Below, in pieces: positions 17,848 to 27,461 of a stretch of 64,000 bases of DNA. Numbering within the stretch: position 1 is the stretch's first letter; every line of letters starts with the position of its first letter. The DNA lies in NCBI RefSeq assembly GCF_015752155.1, contig NZ_JADOVI010000013.1, positions 32,947-96,946 on the forward strand, read 5' to 3'. A program made the position numbers and the translations under genes. Source of the stretch: Cryobacterium sp. MP_M3 (GTDB taxonomy: Bacteria; Actinomycetota; Actinomycetes; Actinomycetales; Microbacteriaceae). The notes under the pieces are model-generated. The model was given only the letters and a program-made list of their open reading frames with translations, made no database searches and had not been told where the DNA came from.

Positions 17848-18540
17848 ATGCGAGGCAACAGGGTGACGCACGGTTCCGGGACCAGACGCTGGTCGATCAG
17901 GGCGCTCGGCGGCGCCGTCATCGTCGCGGCACTGGTCGGGTGGTCCGCCGCGCCCGCCTTCGCGCACAACTACCCGGTCGGCTCGTCGCCGGCCGAGGGC
18001 GCGGTCGTGACCGAGCAGCCGGGCACGTTCACCGTGACGACGAACGACCAGCTGCTCGACCTGCACGGCGAGGGCTCCGGGAACGCCATGGCGATCCGGG
18101 GCCCCGCCGGCGCGGCCACCCCGCTCTACTACGGCGACGGCTGCGTCACCCTGTTCGGTCCGAGCATCGAAACCAAGGCCCAGCTCGGCCAGCCGGGGGA
18201 GTACACCGTGATCTGGCAGGTCGTCTCCACCGACGGGCACGCCGTGTCGAAGGAGTACACCTTCAGCTGGCAGCCGGCCGCCGGCCAGAAACTGGCCGAG
18301 GGGTCGCCGACCCTGCCCAGCTGCGGCGGCACGGCGCAAACCGGCGCGGATGCCGCGGCATCCGCGCCTGCCGGCACCGGCCCCGGCCTCGGTGACCTGG
18401 CCTGGATCGGCGGTGCCCTCGGCGCCGTGGTCCTGGCCATCGGCGGCACCCTGCTCGTGGTCAACCGGCGAGGCCGGACGCCGGCCGCCGAGCCGGACGA
18501 GGAAGCGGAAGCGGAAGAGTCCGTCGGAGGTCGCAGGTAG
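17848..18540 (+). CDS. CopC-domain copper resistance protein, membrane anchored
   Basis: A 230-residue exported protein. A signal peptide ends in PAFA, giving a mature N-terminal His (HNYPVGSSPAEGAVV) as in CopC. The domain includes the copper-ligand segment VSTDGHAVSKEYTF near residue 130. A C-terminal membrane helix (IGGALGAVVLAIGGTLLVV) and an acidic tail follow. It starts nine bases after the YcnI gene, so both are probably made and exported together. No CopD is in the window. Confidence 0.88.
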   Translation: MRGNRVTHGSGTRRWSIRALGGAVIVAALVGWSAAPAFAHNYPVGSSPAEGAVVTEQPGTFTVTTNDQLLDLHGEGSGNAMAIRGPAGAATPLYYGDGCVTLFGPSIETKAQLGQPGEYTVIWQVVSTDGHAVSKEYTFSWQPAAGQKLAEGSPTLPSCGGTAQTGADAAASAPAGTGPGLGDLAWIGGALGAVVLAIGGTLLVVNRRGRTPAAEPDEEAEAEESVGGRR

Positions 18541-18549
18541 AGTTGCCGG

Positions 18550-20550
18550 GTGAGTTGGAACGCCGAAATACCGTGGGATCCTGACGAGTTCGAACCACCC
18601 GACGATTTCGATGCCCCACCCCCGCCGGAGGGCTACGCCGATGCCGCGTTCGCCGGGGCATCCGTTGCAGCCGGCCAGGCCTCCGGCGGGCGCCCGGCCG
18701 TAGCCGCGCCCCGGCGGGCCACGGCGAAGTTCGCCACCGCCGCCGAGGCCCTCAGCACGGTCTTCGGCTACGACTCGTTCCGCGGCGAACAGGCGCAGAT
18801 CATCGACCAGGTCATCGCTGGCGGCGACGCGGTCGTGCTGATGCCCACCGGCGGAGGCAAGAGCCTCTGCTACCAGATCCCGTCGCTCGTGCGCGAGGGC
18901 ACCGGCATCGTCATCTCGCCGCTGATCGCCCTGATGCAGGACCAGGTCGACGCCCTGACCGCGGTCGGCGTGCGGGCCGCGTTCCTCAACTCCAGCCAGG
19001 ATTCCGCCGCCCGCGGCCAGGTCGAACGCGACTACCTCGCCGGCGAGCTCGACCTGCTCTACGTCGCCCCCGAGCGGCTCTCCTCCGAGGCCACCAAACG
19101 CTTCCTCGACCGCGGCACCATCGCGCTCTTCGCCATCGACGAGGCGCACTGCGTGTCGCAGTGGGGGCACGACTTCCGGCCCGATTACCTCGCCCTGTCC
19201 GAACTGGCCGACCGCTGGCCCGACGTGCCGCGGATCGCCCTCACGGCCACGGCGACGGATGCCACCCACAAGGAACTCACCACCCGTCTTCAGCTGGGCC
19301 AGGCCCGCCACTTCGTCGCGAGCTTCGACCGGCCGAACATCCAGTACCGCATCGTCGGCAAGGCCGAACCGCGCAAGCAGCTGCTCGCCTTCATCCGCGC
19401 CGAGCACCAGGGCGACGCCGGGATCGTCTACGCGCTCAGCCGCAAGACCGTGGAGCAGACCGCCGAGTTCCTGCGCCAGAACGGCGTCAATGCGCTGCCG
19501 TACCACGCGGGCCTCGACCAGGGCCTCCGCGCCCGCACCCAGTCCCGCTTCCTCCGCGAAGACGGCGTCGTCATCGTCGCCACGATCGCGTTCGGCATGG
19601 GCATCGACAAGCCCGATGTGCGTTTCGTCGCCCACATCGACCTGCCCAAGTCGGTCGAGGGCTACTACCAGGAGACCGGCCGCGCCGGCCGCGACGGCCT
19701 GCCGTCGACCGGCTGGCTCGCCTACGGCCTGCAGGACGTCGTGCAGCAGCGCCGCATGATCGACGAATCGCCCGGCGACCTCGCGCACCGGCGCAAGCTG
19801 TCCGCGCACCTCGACGCCATGCTCGCGCTCTGCGAGACCGTGAGCTGCCGCCGGGTGAACCTGTTGCGCTACTTCGGCCAGCCGAGCGAACCCTGCGGCA
19901 ACTGCGACACCTGTCTCGAGCCCCCCGTCGGCTGGGATGGCACCGTGGCGGCGCAGAAGCTTCTCTCCACCGTCGTGCGCCTGCTGCGCGAGCGCAACCA
20001 GCGCTTCGGCGCCGGCCAGCTGATCGACATCCTCCGCGGCAAGGTGACACCGCGCACCACCCAGCACGGCCACGACCAGCTGGCCACCTGGGGCATCGGC
20101 GCCGACCTCAGCGACCAGCAGTGGCGCGGGGTCGTGCGCCAGCTCCTGGCCCAGGGGCTCCTCGCCACCTCCGGCGAATACGGCACGCTCGTGCTCACGG
20201 ATGCCGCCGCCGAGGTGCTCGCGGGGCGCCGCACCGTCGAACTGCGCACCGAACCCGAACGGGCCGCCCGCCCGGCGGCCGGCGCGCGGAAGAGCGCGGC
20301 GAAGGCCGCCGCGGCCGACCTCAGCCCCGAGCAGGAAACCCTGTTCGAGGCGCTCCGCACCTGGCGCTCCGTGCAATCCAAGGAGCAGGGGGTGCCCGCG
20401 TACATCATCTTCGGAGATGCGACCCTGCTCGCCATCGCCGCGACCCGGCCGACCAGCCTGGCCGACCTCGACGGCATCTCCGGGGTCGGCGCCAAGAAGC
20501 TCGACTCCTACGGGGCGGCGATCCTCGAGGTCGTCACGGCCGGCGCCTGA
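18550..20550 (+). CDS. recQ: ATP-dependent DNA helicase RecQ
   Basis: A 666-residue helicase that unwinds DNA 3'-5' in recombination and fork repair. Walker [16 protein letters not shown] is near residue 98, [17 protein letters not shown] near 198 and TATATD follows. The helicase C domain ends in [10 protein letters not shown]. The zinc-binding RQC cysteines are CRR...CGNCDTC near 430-455. A C-terminal HRDC domain (ARTWRS to [11 protein letters not shown]) completes it. The N-terminus has an acidic/proline-rich extension of about 60 residues. The GTG start follows the CopC stop by nine bases. Confidence 0.95.
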   Translation: MSWNAEIPWDPDEFEPPDDFDAPPPPEGYADAAFAGASVAAGQASGGRPAVAAPRRATAKFATAAEALSTVFGYDSFRGEQAQIIDQVIAGGDAVVLMPTGGGKSLCYQIPSLVREGTGIVISPLIALMQDQVDALTAVGVRAAFLNSSQDSAARGQVERDYLAGELDLLYVAPERLSSEATKRFLDRGTIALFAIDEAHCVSQWGHDFRPDYLALSELADRWPDVPRIALTATATDATHKELTTRLQLGQARHFVASFDRPNIQYRIVGKAEPRKQLLAFIRAEHQGDAGIVYALSRKTVEQTAEFLRQNGVNALPYHAGLDQGLRARTQSRFLREDGVVIVATIAFGMGIDKPDVRFVAHIDLPKSVEGYYQETGRAGRDGLPSTGWLAYGLQDVVQQRRMIDESPGDLAHRRKLSAHLDAMLALCETVSCRRVNLLRYFGQPSEPCGNCDTCLEPPVGWDGTVAAQKLLSTVVRLLRERNQRFGAGQLIDILRGKVTPRTTQHGHDQLATWGIGADLSDQQWRGVVRQLLAQGLLATSGEYGTLVLTDAAAEVLAGRRTVELRTEPERAARPAAGARKSAAKAAAADLSPEQETLFEALRTWRSVQSKEQGVPAYIIFGDATLLAIAATRPTSLADLDGISGVGAKKLDSYGAAILEVVTAGA

Positions 20551-20552
20551 CC

Positions 20553-21194
20553 GTGCCCGAGCCGATGGGTGCCGAGCCGACGGGTAGCGAGCCGGCGGGC
20601 AGCGAGCCGATGGACTGGCCTGCCTACTACGACGCCCAGGCCGGCCGGTCCGCCCGCTCGGTGCTCGTCGAGGCGCTTCGGCTGCGAGGGGCGACCCCGC
20701 CCGGTGCCGCGATCGACCTGGGCTGCGGCGAGGGAACCGAGACCCGGCACCTGCTCCGGTCCGGCTGGCGCGTCCTCGCGTTCGACGCCGACCCCGGCGC
20801 GGAGGACCTCGTTCGGCAGGGCCTGCACCCCGCGGAACTCGGCCGGCTGGCCTTCCGCCAGGCCCGGTTCGAAGACCTGCCCGGGCTGCCTCCCGCCGAC
20901 CTCGTCTACGCGGGCTTCGCCCTGCCCTTCTGCGACCCGGCCGCGTTCCCCGGGCTCTGGGCGGGCATCCGGGCCGCGTTGAAACCTGGCGCCTGGTTCG
21001 CCGGTGAACTGTTCGGGCCGCACGACGACTGGGCCGGCCGGGCCGGGATGAACTTCCACGACCGGGCCGAGGTCGAGCTGCTGCTCGCCGGCCTGGAGAT
21101 CCACAGCCTCGTCGAAGACGACCGACCGGGCCAGTCGGCGATGGGTCCCAAGCACTGGCACGTCTTCCACATCATCGCCCGCAACCCGCTGTAA
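20553..21194 (+). CDS. SAM-dependent class I methyltransferase
   Basis: A 213-residue protein. The SAM-binding motif AIDLGCGEGTETRHLL is near residue 50, with the acidic FDAD at the end of strand 2 and LPPADLVYAGFALPF as motif IV. Substrate unknown. The GTG start lies two bases after recQ; an ATG four codons later is equally possible. The N-terminal region is coded by three imperfect 15-bp repeats (PMGAE, PTGSE, PAGSE). Confidence 0.82.
   Translation: MPEPMGAEPTGSEPAGSEPMDWPAYYDAQAGRSARSVLVEALRLRGATPPGAAIDLGCGEGTETRHLLRSGWRVLAFDADPGAEDLVRQGLHPAELGRLAFRQARFEDLPGLPPADLVYAGFALPFCDPAAFPGLWAGIRAALKPGAWFAGELFGPHDDWAGRAGMNFHDRAEVELLLAGLEIHSLVEDDRPGQSAMGPKHWHVFHIIARNPL
20559..20603. repeat. 15-bp imperfect tandem repeat (3 units) in the methyltransferase 5' end
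   Basis: Units at 20559, 20574 and 20589 follow the pattern GAGCCG-A/C-xGGG-x-x-x-C, and a partial fourth begins at 20604. The unit is a multiple of three, so the array adds five-residue blocks without shifting the frame. Confidence 0.7.
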
Positions 21195-21363
21195 CCCGTC
21201 CCGTTTGTGGATTAGCCCGACTCGAAGCGTGATACGGCTGTGGATTCCTACAAGACGTATGCCGGGGTCGGCACGCTTTGTTGTAGCCCCGTCACGCACT
21301 ATTTCCGTGCGCCCGGTGATCGACCTAGCGTGTAAGAAAATTCCGCGCGAAGACGAAGGACCA

Positions 21364-23475
21364 ATGATGGTTGACACTGCCCAGCGCTCCACCGCCCTGA
21401 AAAAGACCGGAACCCCGGCCACTCCGGCCGTCGACACCGGCCCGGTCATGGTGGCCGGCCACCCCGGCGCCCCGACCGTGAACATCGCCGCCCTGAACCG
21501 CCAGCTGCTCGGCACCTGGGCCGATGTGCGGGTGCTCGCCCGCGAACTCACCGCCCGCCCCGACCTGCACCGGATCGAGGGCCAGTCGATGACCGAGCAC
21601 CGCGACCGCGTGCTCGCCCAGTTGAAGATCCTCGCCGCCAACGGCCACGTTCACCGAGCGTTCCCGAAGGACCTGGGCGGCTCGGACGACCACGGCGGAA
21701 ACATCGCCGGCTTCGAGGAGCTCGTCACCGCCGACCCGAGCCTGCAGATCAAGGCCGGCGTGCAGTGGGGCCTGTTCGGCGCGGCGGTGCTGCACCTCGG
21801 CACCAAGAAGCACCACGACGCCTATCTCCCCGGTATCATGACGCTCGAGACCCCTGGCGTCTTCGCGATGACCGAGACCGGCCACGGGTCGGATGTCGCC
21901 AGCATCGGCACGACCGCGACCTACGACCCCTCGACCCGGGAATTCGTCATCCACACCCCGTTCCGCGCGGCGTGGAAGGACTACCTCGGCAACGCCGCCA
22001 GGGACGGCGTCGCCGCCGTGCTGTTCGCGCAGCTGATCACCCAGGGAGTCAACCACGGCGTGCACGCGTTCTGGCTGCCGCTCCGCGACGAGACCGGGGC
22101 GTTCCTGCCCGGAATCGGGGGAGAGGACGACGGCCTCAAGGGCGGACTCAACGGCATCGACAACGGCCGGCTGCACTTCGACCAGGTGCGCATCCCCCGG
22201 GAGAACCTGCTCAACCGCTACGGCGACGTCGCCGTGGACGGCAAGTACAGCAGCGCGATCGCCAGCCCGGGGCGTCGCTTCTTCACCATGCTCGGCACCC
22301 TCGTGCAGGGCCGCGTCTCGCTCGACGGCGCCGCCACCCAGGCCTCGGCGATGGCCCTGACCATCGCGATCACCTACGGAAGCCAGCGCCGCCAGTTCAC
22401 CGCCGGCAGCGACACCGACGAAGAGGTCATCCTCGACTACCAGCGCCACCAGCGCCGCCTGCTGCCCCGCCTGGCCACGACCTATGCGCAAACCTTCGCG
22501 CACGACCAGTTCCTGGTCAAGTTCGACCAGGTCTTCAGCGGCACGGCCGACACCGACGACGACCGCCAGGACCTGGAAACCCTGGCAGCCGCCCTCAAGC
22601 CGTTGTCGACCTGGCATGCCCTCGACACCCTCCAGGAAGCCCGCGAGGCCTGCGGCGGCGCCGGATTCCTGGCCGAGAACCGTCTCGTCGGACTGCGGGC
22701 CGACCTCGACGTCTACGCCACCTTCGAGGGCGACAACAACGTGCTGCTGCAGCTCGTCGCCAAGCGCCTGCTCACCGACTACAGCCGCAAGTTCGCCCAC
22801 GCCGGCACTGGGGTGCTCGCCCGCTACGTCGTCGCCCAGGCCGCGGACCGCGCCTACCACGGCACCGGACTCCGCACGCTCGCGCAGGCCGTCTCCGACT
22901 TCGGTTCGACCGCCCGCTCGGTCGGCGCCCTCCGGGAGACCAATGTGCAACGGGAGCTGCTCACCGACCGGGTCGAGACCATGATCGGCGAGATCGCCGG
23001 CAAGCTGCGCCCGGCCGCGAAGCTCCCGGCCAAGGAGGCCGCCGCCCTCTTCAACTCGCATCAGGACGCCCTGATCGAGGCCGCCCGTTCGCACGGCGAA
23101 CTGCTGCAATGGGAGGCGTTCACCCAGGCCGTGGAGACCACCGAAGACGAGGGCAACCGGCAGGTGCTCACCTGGCTGCGAGACCTCTTCGGACTCGGCC
23201 TGGTCGAGAAGCACCTGGCCTGGTACCTGATCAACGGCAGGCTCTCGGCGCAGCGCGCCCAGTCGGTGACGGCCTACATCGACCGGATCATCGCGCGGCT
23301 GCGTCCGCACGCGACCGACCTCGTCGACGCGTTCGGCTACAGCCAGGACCACCTCCGGTCGAGCATCGCCAGCGGCGCCGAGAAGGACCGGCAGGACGAG
23401 GCCCGCGACTACTACCGCACCCTGCGGGCGTCCGGTCAGGCCCCCGCCCCCGAGAAGGCGCCGAAGAAGAAGTAG
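21364..23475 (+). CDS. Acyl-CoA oxidase/dehydrogenase-family flavoprotein
   Basis: A 703-residue peroxisomal-type acyl-CoA oxidase homologue. Residues about 110-200 contain the FAD-contacting MTETGHGSDVASIGT. The C-terminal lobe holds the catalytic base region YATFEGDNNVLLQLVAKRL (Glu near residue 452) and CGGAGFLAENR. The family oxidises acyl-CoA to trans-2-enoyl-CoA, passing electrons to oxygen. GAAGGA precedes ATGATG. A longer upstream frame from 21205 has no family similarity and is rejected. It is monocistronic, ending in a hairpin at 23496. Confidence 0.9.
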   Translation: MMVDTAQRSTALKKTGTPATPAVDTGPVMVAGHPGAPTVNIAALNRQLLGTWADVRVLARELTARPDLHRIEGQSMTEHRDRVLAQLKILAANGHVHRAFPKDLGGSDDHGGNIAGFEELVTADPSLQIKAGVQWGLFGAAVLHLGTKKHHDAYLPGIMTLETPGVFAMTETGHGSDVASIGTTATYDPSTREFVIHTPFRAAWKDYLGNAARDGVAAVLFAQLITQGVNHGVHAFWLPLRDETGAFLPGIGGEDDGLKGGLNGIDNGRLHFDQVRIPRENLLNRYGDVAVDGKYSSAIASPGRRFFTMLGTLVQGRVSLDGAATQASAMALTIAITYGSQRRQFTAGSDTDEEVILDYQRHQRRLLPRLATTYAQTFAHDQFLVKFDQVFSGTADTDDDRQDLETLAAALKPLSTWHALDTLQEAREACGGAGFLAENRLVGLRADLDVYATFEGDNNVLLQLVAKRLLTDYSRKFAHAGTGVLARYVVAQAADRAYHGTGLRTLAQAVSDFGSTARSVGALRETNVQRELLTDRVETMIGEIAGKLRPAAKLPAKEAAALFNSHQDALIEAARSHGELLQWEAFTQAVETTEDEGNRQVLTWLRDLFGLGLVEKHLAWYLINGRLSAQRAQSVTAYIDRIIARLRPHATDLVDAFGYSQDHLRSSIASGAEKDRQDEARDYYRTLRASGQAPAPEKAPKKK

Positions 23476-23495
23476 CAGGTCGTACCCAGGTATGA

Positions 23496-23526
23496 GGCCG
23501 GGCGGCCGAGGTAGGGCCGCCCGGCC
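23496..23526 (+). terminator. Hairpin terminator after the acyl-CoA oxidase gene
   Basis: A perfect 12-bp G/C inverted repeat GGCCGGGCGGCC / GGCCGCCCGGCC has a 7-base loop and lies 20 bp after the stop. There is no T run, as is common in high-GC actinobacteria. Confidence 0.6.
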
Positions 23527-23613
23527 GATGCGCGCCGCATCCGTCGCCCGTAGCGTCGTTGGGTAGCCGTTGTCACAGGTGTGACCCGGCCCCACGACGG
23601 AACGAGGAGACGG

Positions 23614-24546
23614 ATGATCCAGGCACAGTCCCTGACCAAACGCTACGGAAGCAAGACGGCGGTCGACGCGGTCGACTTCACCGTGCAGCCCGGCAAGGTG
23701 ACCGGCCTGCTGGGCCCGAACGGAGCCGGCAAGAGCACCACCATGCGCATGATCGTGGGGCTGGACCAGCCGAGCGCCGGTTCGGTCACCGTGAACGGCA
23801 AGCATTACCGCGAACACGCGGCGCCGCTCCGCGAGGTCGGCGTTCTGCTCGACGCGAAGGCCGTGCACACCGGCCGTTCGGCCCGCAACCACCTGCTGGC
23901 CATGGCCGCCACCCACGGCATCCCCGCCGGCCGGGTGGACGAGGTGATCGAACTCACCGGGCTCGGCTCCGTCGCCCGCAAGCGCGTCGGCGGCTTCTCC
24001 CTCGGCATGGGGCAGCGTCTCGGCATCGCCGCGGCCCTGCTCGGCGACCCCGCCGTGCTCATCCTCGACGAGCCGGTCAACGGCCTCGACCCGGAGGGCG
24101 TGCAGTGGGTGCGTCGCCTGATGCGCCACCTCGCCGCCGAGGGGCGCACCGTGCTCCTCTCCTCCCACCTGATGAGCGAGATGGCGCTCACCGCCGACCA
24201 CCTGATCATGCTCGGCCGGGGACGCGTCATAGCGGATGCCCCGGTCGCCGACATCATCGGCGGCGCCGGCAGCAACACCGTGCGGGTGCGCAGCCCGCAG
24301 GCCACCCGGCTGGCCACCCTGCTCGCCCAGCCCGACGTGACCGTCACGGCCGGCGAACAGGACACGCTCGACGTGACCGGCGTGTCCGCCGTGGAGATCG
24401 GCGAACAGGCCGCCGCCGCGGGGATCGTGCTGCACGAGCTCACCAGCATCGGCGCGTCGCTCGAGGACGCCTACATGGCCCTCACTCAAAACGAGGTGGA
24501 GTACCGCACGGGCGGCTCCGCGGAACTGCAGGAGGCAGCACGATGA
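23614..24546 (+). CDS. ABC transporter ATP-binding protein
   Basis: A 310-residue ATPase of the BcrA/CcmA type. Walker A GPNGAGKSTT is near residue 36, the signature FSLGMGQRLGIA near 130, Walker B AVLILDEPVNGLDPEG near 150 and the switch His in LLSSHLMSEM. The C-terminal about 90 residues form an accessory domain. GAGGAGA precedes the ATG. It overlaps the permease by four bases and lies just upstream of a two-component system, the usual layout for antibiotic- or envelope-stress exporters. Confidence 0.93.
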   Translation: MIQAQSLTKRYGSKTAVDAVDFTVQPGKVTGLLGPNGAGKSTTMRMIVGLDQPSAGSVTVNGKHYREHAAPLREVGVLLDAKAVHTGRSARNHLLAMAATHGIPAGRVDEVIELTGLGSVARKRVGGFSLGMGQRLGIAAALLGDPAVLILDEPVNGLDPEGVQWVRRLMRHLAAEGRTVLLSSHLMSEMALTADHLIMLGRGRVIADAPVADIIGGAGSNTVRVRSPQATRLATLLAQPDVTVTAGEQDTLDVTGVSAVEIGEQAAAAGIVLHELTSIGASLEDAYMALTQNEVEYRTGGSAELQEAAR

Positions 24547-25412
24547 CCACGACCACACTGCCCACCGCCCCCGAGGCCGCTCCGGCGGCGACACCGTCCG
24601 GCGCCGGGAAGGAGGCGGCGGCCATCCGGCTGAGCGCGGCAGGCCTCATCCGTTCGGAGTGGATCAAGCTGCGCAGCGTGCGCTCGACCGTCTGGTCGTA
24701 CGCGCTGCTCGTGGTGTTCTCCCTCGGACTGGCCGCGATCATGTCCGCCTCGCTGGACCTGCAGGGCGCCGACGTCTCGATGGTGCCGGCCGCGAACCAG
24801 GCCACCTTCGTGGCCCAGGCCTCCACCTTCGGGGTGTTCTTCGGCCAGCTGATCGTCGCCGTCCTCGGCGTGCTGACCATCAGCGGCGAGTACTCCACCG
24901 GCATGATCCGTTCCACCCTCGCCGCCGTGCCGAACCGGCTGCCTGCCCTCTGGGCGAAGGCCGCCGTGCTGTTCGTGACGACCTTCCTGGTCGGCCTGGT
25001 CAGCACCGTCGGGTCGTACCTGGTCTCCTCGGCCGTGCTCTCCGGGAAGGGACTGCACGCCGGCCTGTTCGATCCGGCCGTGCTCTTCCCGGTGCTCGGC
25101 GGGGCCCTCTACCTGGGCCTGATCGCGGTATTCGCGCTCGGAATCGGAACGATCCTGCGCAGCGGCGCCGGCGGCATCGCCGTCGTCCTCGGCATTGTGC
25201 TGCTCGTGCCGATGGTGCTGCAGATGATCCCCGCCGAATGGGCAACCTCGCTGCTGCCCTACCTGGTCTCCAACGCCGGCATCAACATGTTCGGGCTGAT
25301 GTCGTTCAGCCAGGTGCCGATCGAATGGTGGGTCGACCTGCTCGTCGTGCTCGGCTGGCTCGCGGCCAGCCTGGTCGGCGCAGCGGTGCTGCTCAAGCGG
25401 CGGGACGCGTAG
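24543..25412 (+). CDS. ABC-2 type permease
   Basis: A 289-residue membrane protein with a polar N-terminal about 40 residues, then SEWIKLRSVRSTVWSYALLV, the classic start of a BcrB-like permease, and six hydrophobic segments. TISGEYSTGMIRSTLAAVPNR is the family core motif. It pairs with the overlapping ATPase to form an exporter. The stop lies 10 bp before the histidine kinase start, so the four genes probably form one operon. Confidence 0.9.
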   Translation: MTTTTLPTAPEAAPAATPSGAGKEAAAIRLSAAGLIRSEWIKLRSVRSTVWSYALLVVFSLGLAAIMSASLDLQGADVSMVPAANQATFVAQASTFGVFFGQLIVAVLGVLTISGEYSTGMIRSTLAAVPNRLPALWAKAAVLFVTTFLVGLVSTVGSYLVSSAVLSGKGLHAGLFDPAVLFPVLGGALYLGLIAVFALGIGTILRSGAGGIAVVLGIVLLVPMVLQMIPAEWATSLLPYLVSNAGINMFGLMSFSQVPIEWWVDLLVVLGWLAASLVGAAVLLKRRDA

Positions 25413-25422
25413 AGTCCACAGA

Positions 25423-26760
25423 ATGACAAACGCGCAGCTCACCCCCGGGCGGCCTTCACGGCCTCCCGGGGGTGAACTGCGCCTGCCGACACCGCCCGGC
25501 GTCGCCCGGCGGTTCTGGGCGCGGCATCCGTGGCTGGCCGATTCGCTCGTCGCCGCCGTGTATTTCGTGCCGATGACGATCACCGTGCTGATCGACCTGG
25601 CAGCGCCCGGCGGCCCGGTCCGGCCGTCCGCGGTCGTCGTGACCGCGGTCGTGACCGCCCTGCTCACCGCCGCGCTGCTCTTCCGCCGGCACGCCCCGCT
25701 GCTCGTGCTCGGAGTCACCTGCGCCGGGCTGCTCGCGTCCTTCCCGAGCCAGGGGCAGGGCGACACGGTGCCGGTTCTGATCGCGCTCTACGCGGTCGCG
25801 GTCTACCGCGGCGTGCGGAGCGCCTGGCTCGGGCTCATCGCCGCCGTCGGCGTCGCGGCGATCGGCGCGTACCTGGCCGACGGCGCGACCTATGCGGCCT
25901 GGCCCAGCGTGGCCGGCCAGTACGCGATCCTCATGCTCGCGGCCACTCTGCTCGGGGTCACGATCGGCGATCGCAAGCGCTACGTCGCGGCCCTGGTCGA
26001 CCTGGCCGCCCAGCTGGCCAGGGAGCGCGACCAGCAGGCCCAGCTGGCCCGCGTCACCGAACGGGGGCGGATCGCCAGGGAGATGCACGACATCGTCGCG
26101 CACAGCCTCTCGGTCATGGTGGCGCTCGCCGACGGCGCCGACGCGCTGCTGGACAAGGACCCGGAACGGTCCAGGACCGCGATGCGCGAGGTCGCGGCCA
26201 CCGGCCGGAGTTCGATGACCGAGATGCGCCGCCTGCTCGGAGTGCTGGCCGAGGACCCGGCAGACCCGGCAGGCCCGGCGGATCACGGCGTCCGTGGCGG
26301 CCCGGACGGCCCAGGCCTGCACGACACGGCGTCAGCGGATGCGCCCCTGAATCCCCAGCCCGGGGCCGACCAGCTGGTCGACCTGGTCGATTCGTTCCGT
26401 TCGGCGGGGCTCCCGGCCCGGCTGGAACTCAACGGACGGATCCCGGCCAACCCGGGCCTGCAGCTCACGATCTACCGGATCGTGCAGGAGTCGCTGACGA
26501 ACGCGCTGCGCTACGCCGCCGAGCCGACGCTCGTCTCGGTGCGCCTGTCGTCGACTCCCGGCCGGGTCGAGGTGGTCGTCGCCGACAACGGCCGGCGCCG
26601 GGTCGAGGGCCCGGCCCAGAGACCCGGGCGCGGCATCATCGGGTTGCGCGAACGCGCGGCGCTCTACGGTGGCACGCTGGAGGCCGGGGCGATCCCCGGC
26701 GGCGGGGGGTGGCAGGTGCGGGCCGTGATGGACGTGGACGAACCGGAGGCAGCCGAATGA
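25423..26760 (+). CDS. Two-component sensor histidine kinase (NarL/DesK class)
   Basis: A 445-residue kinase. Four or five membrane segments fall between about residues 40 and 190. The HisKA_3 box [19 protein letters not shown] has the phospho-acceptor His near residue 222, and the HATPase domain has NALRYA, VADNGRR and [17 protein letters not shown] proline/glycine-rich disordered link lies at about 285-325. The stop overlaps the regulator start (ATGA). The first 20 codons contain a long inverted repeat, so a later start near 25501 (a GTG) cannot be excluded. Confidence 0.92.
   Translation: MTNAQLTPGRPSRPPGGELRLPTPPGVARRFWARHPWLADSLVAAVYFVPMTITVLIDLAAPGGPVRPSAVVVTAVVTALLTAALLFRRHAPLLVLGVTCAGLLASFPSQGQGDTVPVLIALYAVAVYRGVRSAWLGLIAAVGVAAIGAYLADGATYAAWPSVAGQYAILMLAATLLGVTIGDRKRYVAALVDLAAQLARERDQQAQLARVTERGRIAREMHDIVAHSLSVMVALADGADALLDKDPERSRTAMREVAATGRSSMTEMRRLLGVLAEDPADPAGPADHGVRGGPDGPGLHDTASADAPLNPQPGADQLVDLVDSFRSAGLPARLELNGRIPANPGLQLTIYRIVQESLTNALRYAAEPTLVSVRLSSTPGRVEVVVADNGRRRVEGPAQRPGRGIIGLRERAALYGGTLEAGAIPGGGGWQVRAVMDVDEPEAAE
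25434..25480 (+). promoter_or_regulatory. Long hairpin at the 5' end of the histidine kinase gene
   Basis: A 16-bp inverted repeat GCAGCTCACCCCCGGG / CCCGGGGGTGAACTGC (one mismatch) encloses a 15-base loop that itself holds GGCC-TTCAC-GGCC. It begins 11 bases after the kinase ATG and 21 bases after the permease stop. It could attenuate transcription or translation between exporter and regulator genes. The structure is seen; its role is inferred. Confidence 0.5.
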
Positions 26761-27416
26761 CGCAGACCAGGATCATGCTCGTCGACGACCAGGCCCTGCT
26801 CCGCACCGGTTTCCGGATGGTGCTCGAGGCCGAGGACGACTTCACCGTCGTGGCAGAGGCAGGCAGCGGTGCGGAGGCGATCGCGCTCGCCGCACGCGTC
26901 CTGCCCGACGTCATCCTGATGGACGTGCGGATGCCCGGGATCGACGGCATCGAGGCCACCCGGCAGATCACCGCGGCCCACCCCGACAGCAGGATCATCA
27001 TCCTCACCACCTTCGACCTGGACGAGTACGCCTTCGGAGGGCTGCGCGCCGGGGCGCGCGGGTTCCTCCTCAAGGACGCGCAGCCCAGCGAGCTGACGGC
27101 GGCGATCCGGGCGGTGGCCTCCGGGGACGCGTCGGTCTCCTCCCGGGTGACCCGACGCATGCTCGAGCTGTTCGGCTCGAAGCTGCCGGCCGCGTACGAC
27201 GACGACGCCTCCCGGCTCGGCGCGCTCACCGAGCGGGAACGGGAGGTGTTCCTCGCCATCGCGGAGGGGCTGTCGAACCCCGAGCTGGCCGAACGGTTCT
27301 TCCTCTCCGAATCCACCGTGAAGACCCACGTCGGGCGCATCCTGGCGAAGCTGGGGCTGCGCGACCGGGTGCACGTCGTCATCCTCGCCTACCGGCTCGG
27401 CCTCGGCGGCCGCTGA
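26757..27416 (+). CDS. Two-component response regulator (NarL/LuxR type)
   Basis: A 219-residue regulator. The receiver domain has the acidic pocket LVDDQ, the phospho-acceptor Asp in [10 protein letters not shown] near residue 54, and the conserved Lys in FLLKDAQP. The LuxR-type helix-turn-helix reads [20 protein letters not shown] then [21 protein letters not shown]. It overlaps the kinase gene. It presumably adjusts expression of the adjoining ABC exporter in response to the kinase's unknown signal. Confidence 0.95.
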   Translation: MTQTRIMLVDDQALLRTGFRMVLEAEDDFTVVAEAGSGAEAIALAARVLPDVILMDVRMPGIDGIEATRQITAAHPDSRIIILTTFDLDEYAFGGLRAGARGFLLKDAQPSELTAAIRAVASGDASVSSRVTRRMLELFGSKLPAAYDDDASRLGALTEREREVFLAIAEGLSNPELAERFFLSESTVKTHVGRILAKLGLRDRVHVVILAYRLGLGGR

Positions 27417-27461
27417 AGGCGCGGTTTCGCTCCGGCCGGGTGCGGCCAATAGGCTCAGGGA

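Noticed and set aside
15169..20376. A 1735-codon open frame on the minus strand opposite the copper genes and recQ
   Set aside because: It runs antisense to well-identified genes and reads as low-complexity Gly/Arg/Ala/Asp-rich protein without domains. Such shadows arise from strong G/C third-position bias.
21205..21363. Upstream extension of acyl-CoA oxidase
   Set aside because: The added residues match nothing in the family, and GAAGGA precedes 21364.
21325..24594. A 1089-codon minus-strand frame opposite acyl-CoA oxidase and the ABC ATPase
   Set aside because: Antisense shadow of two clear genes; no recognisable domain, no ribosome-binding site.
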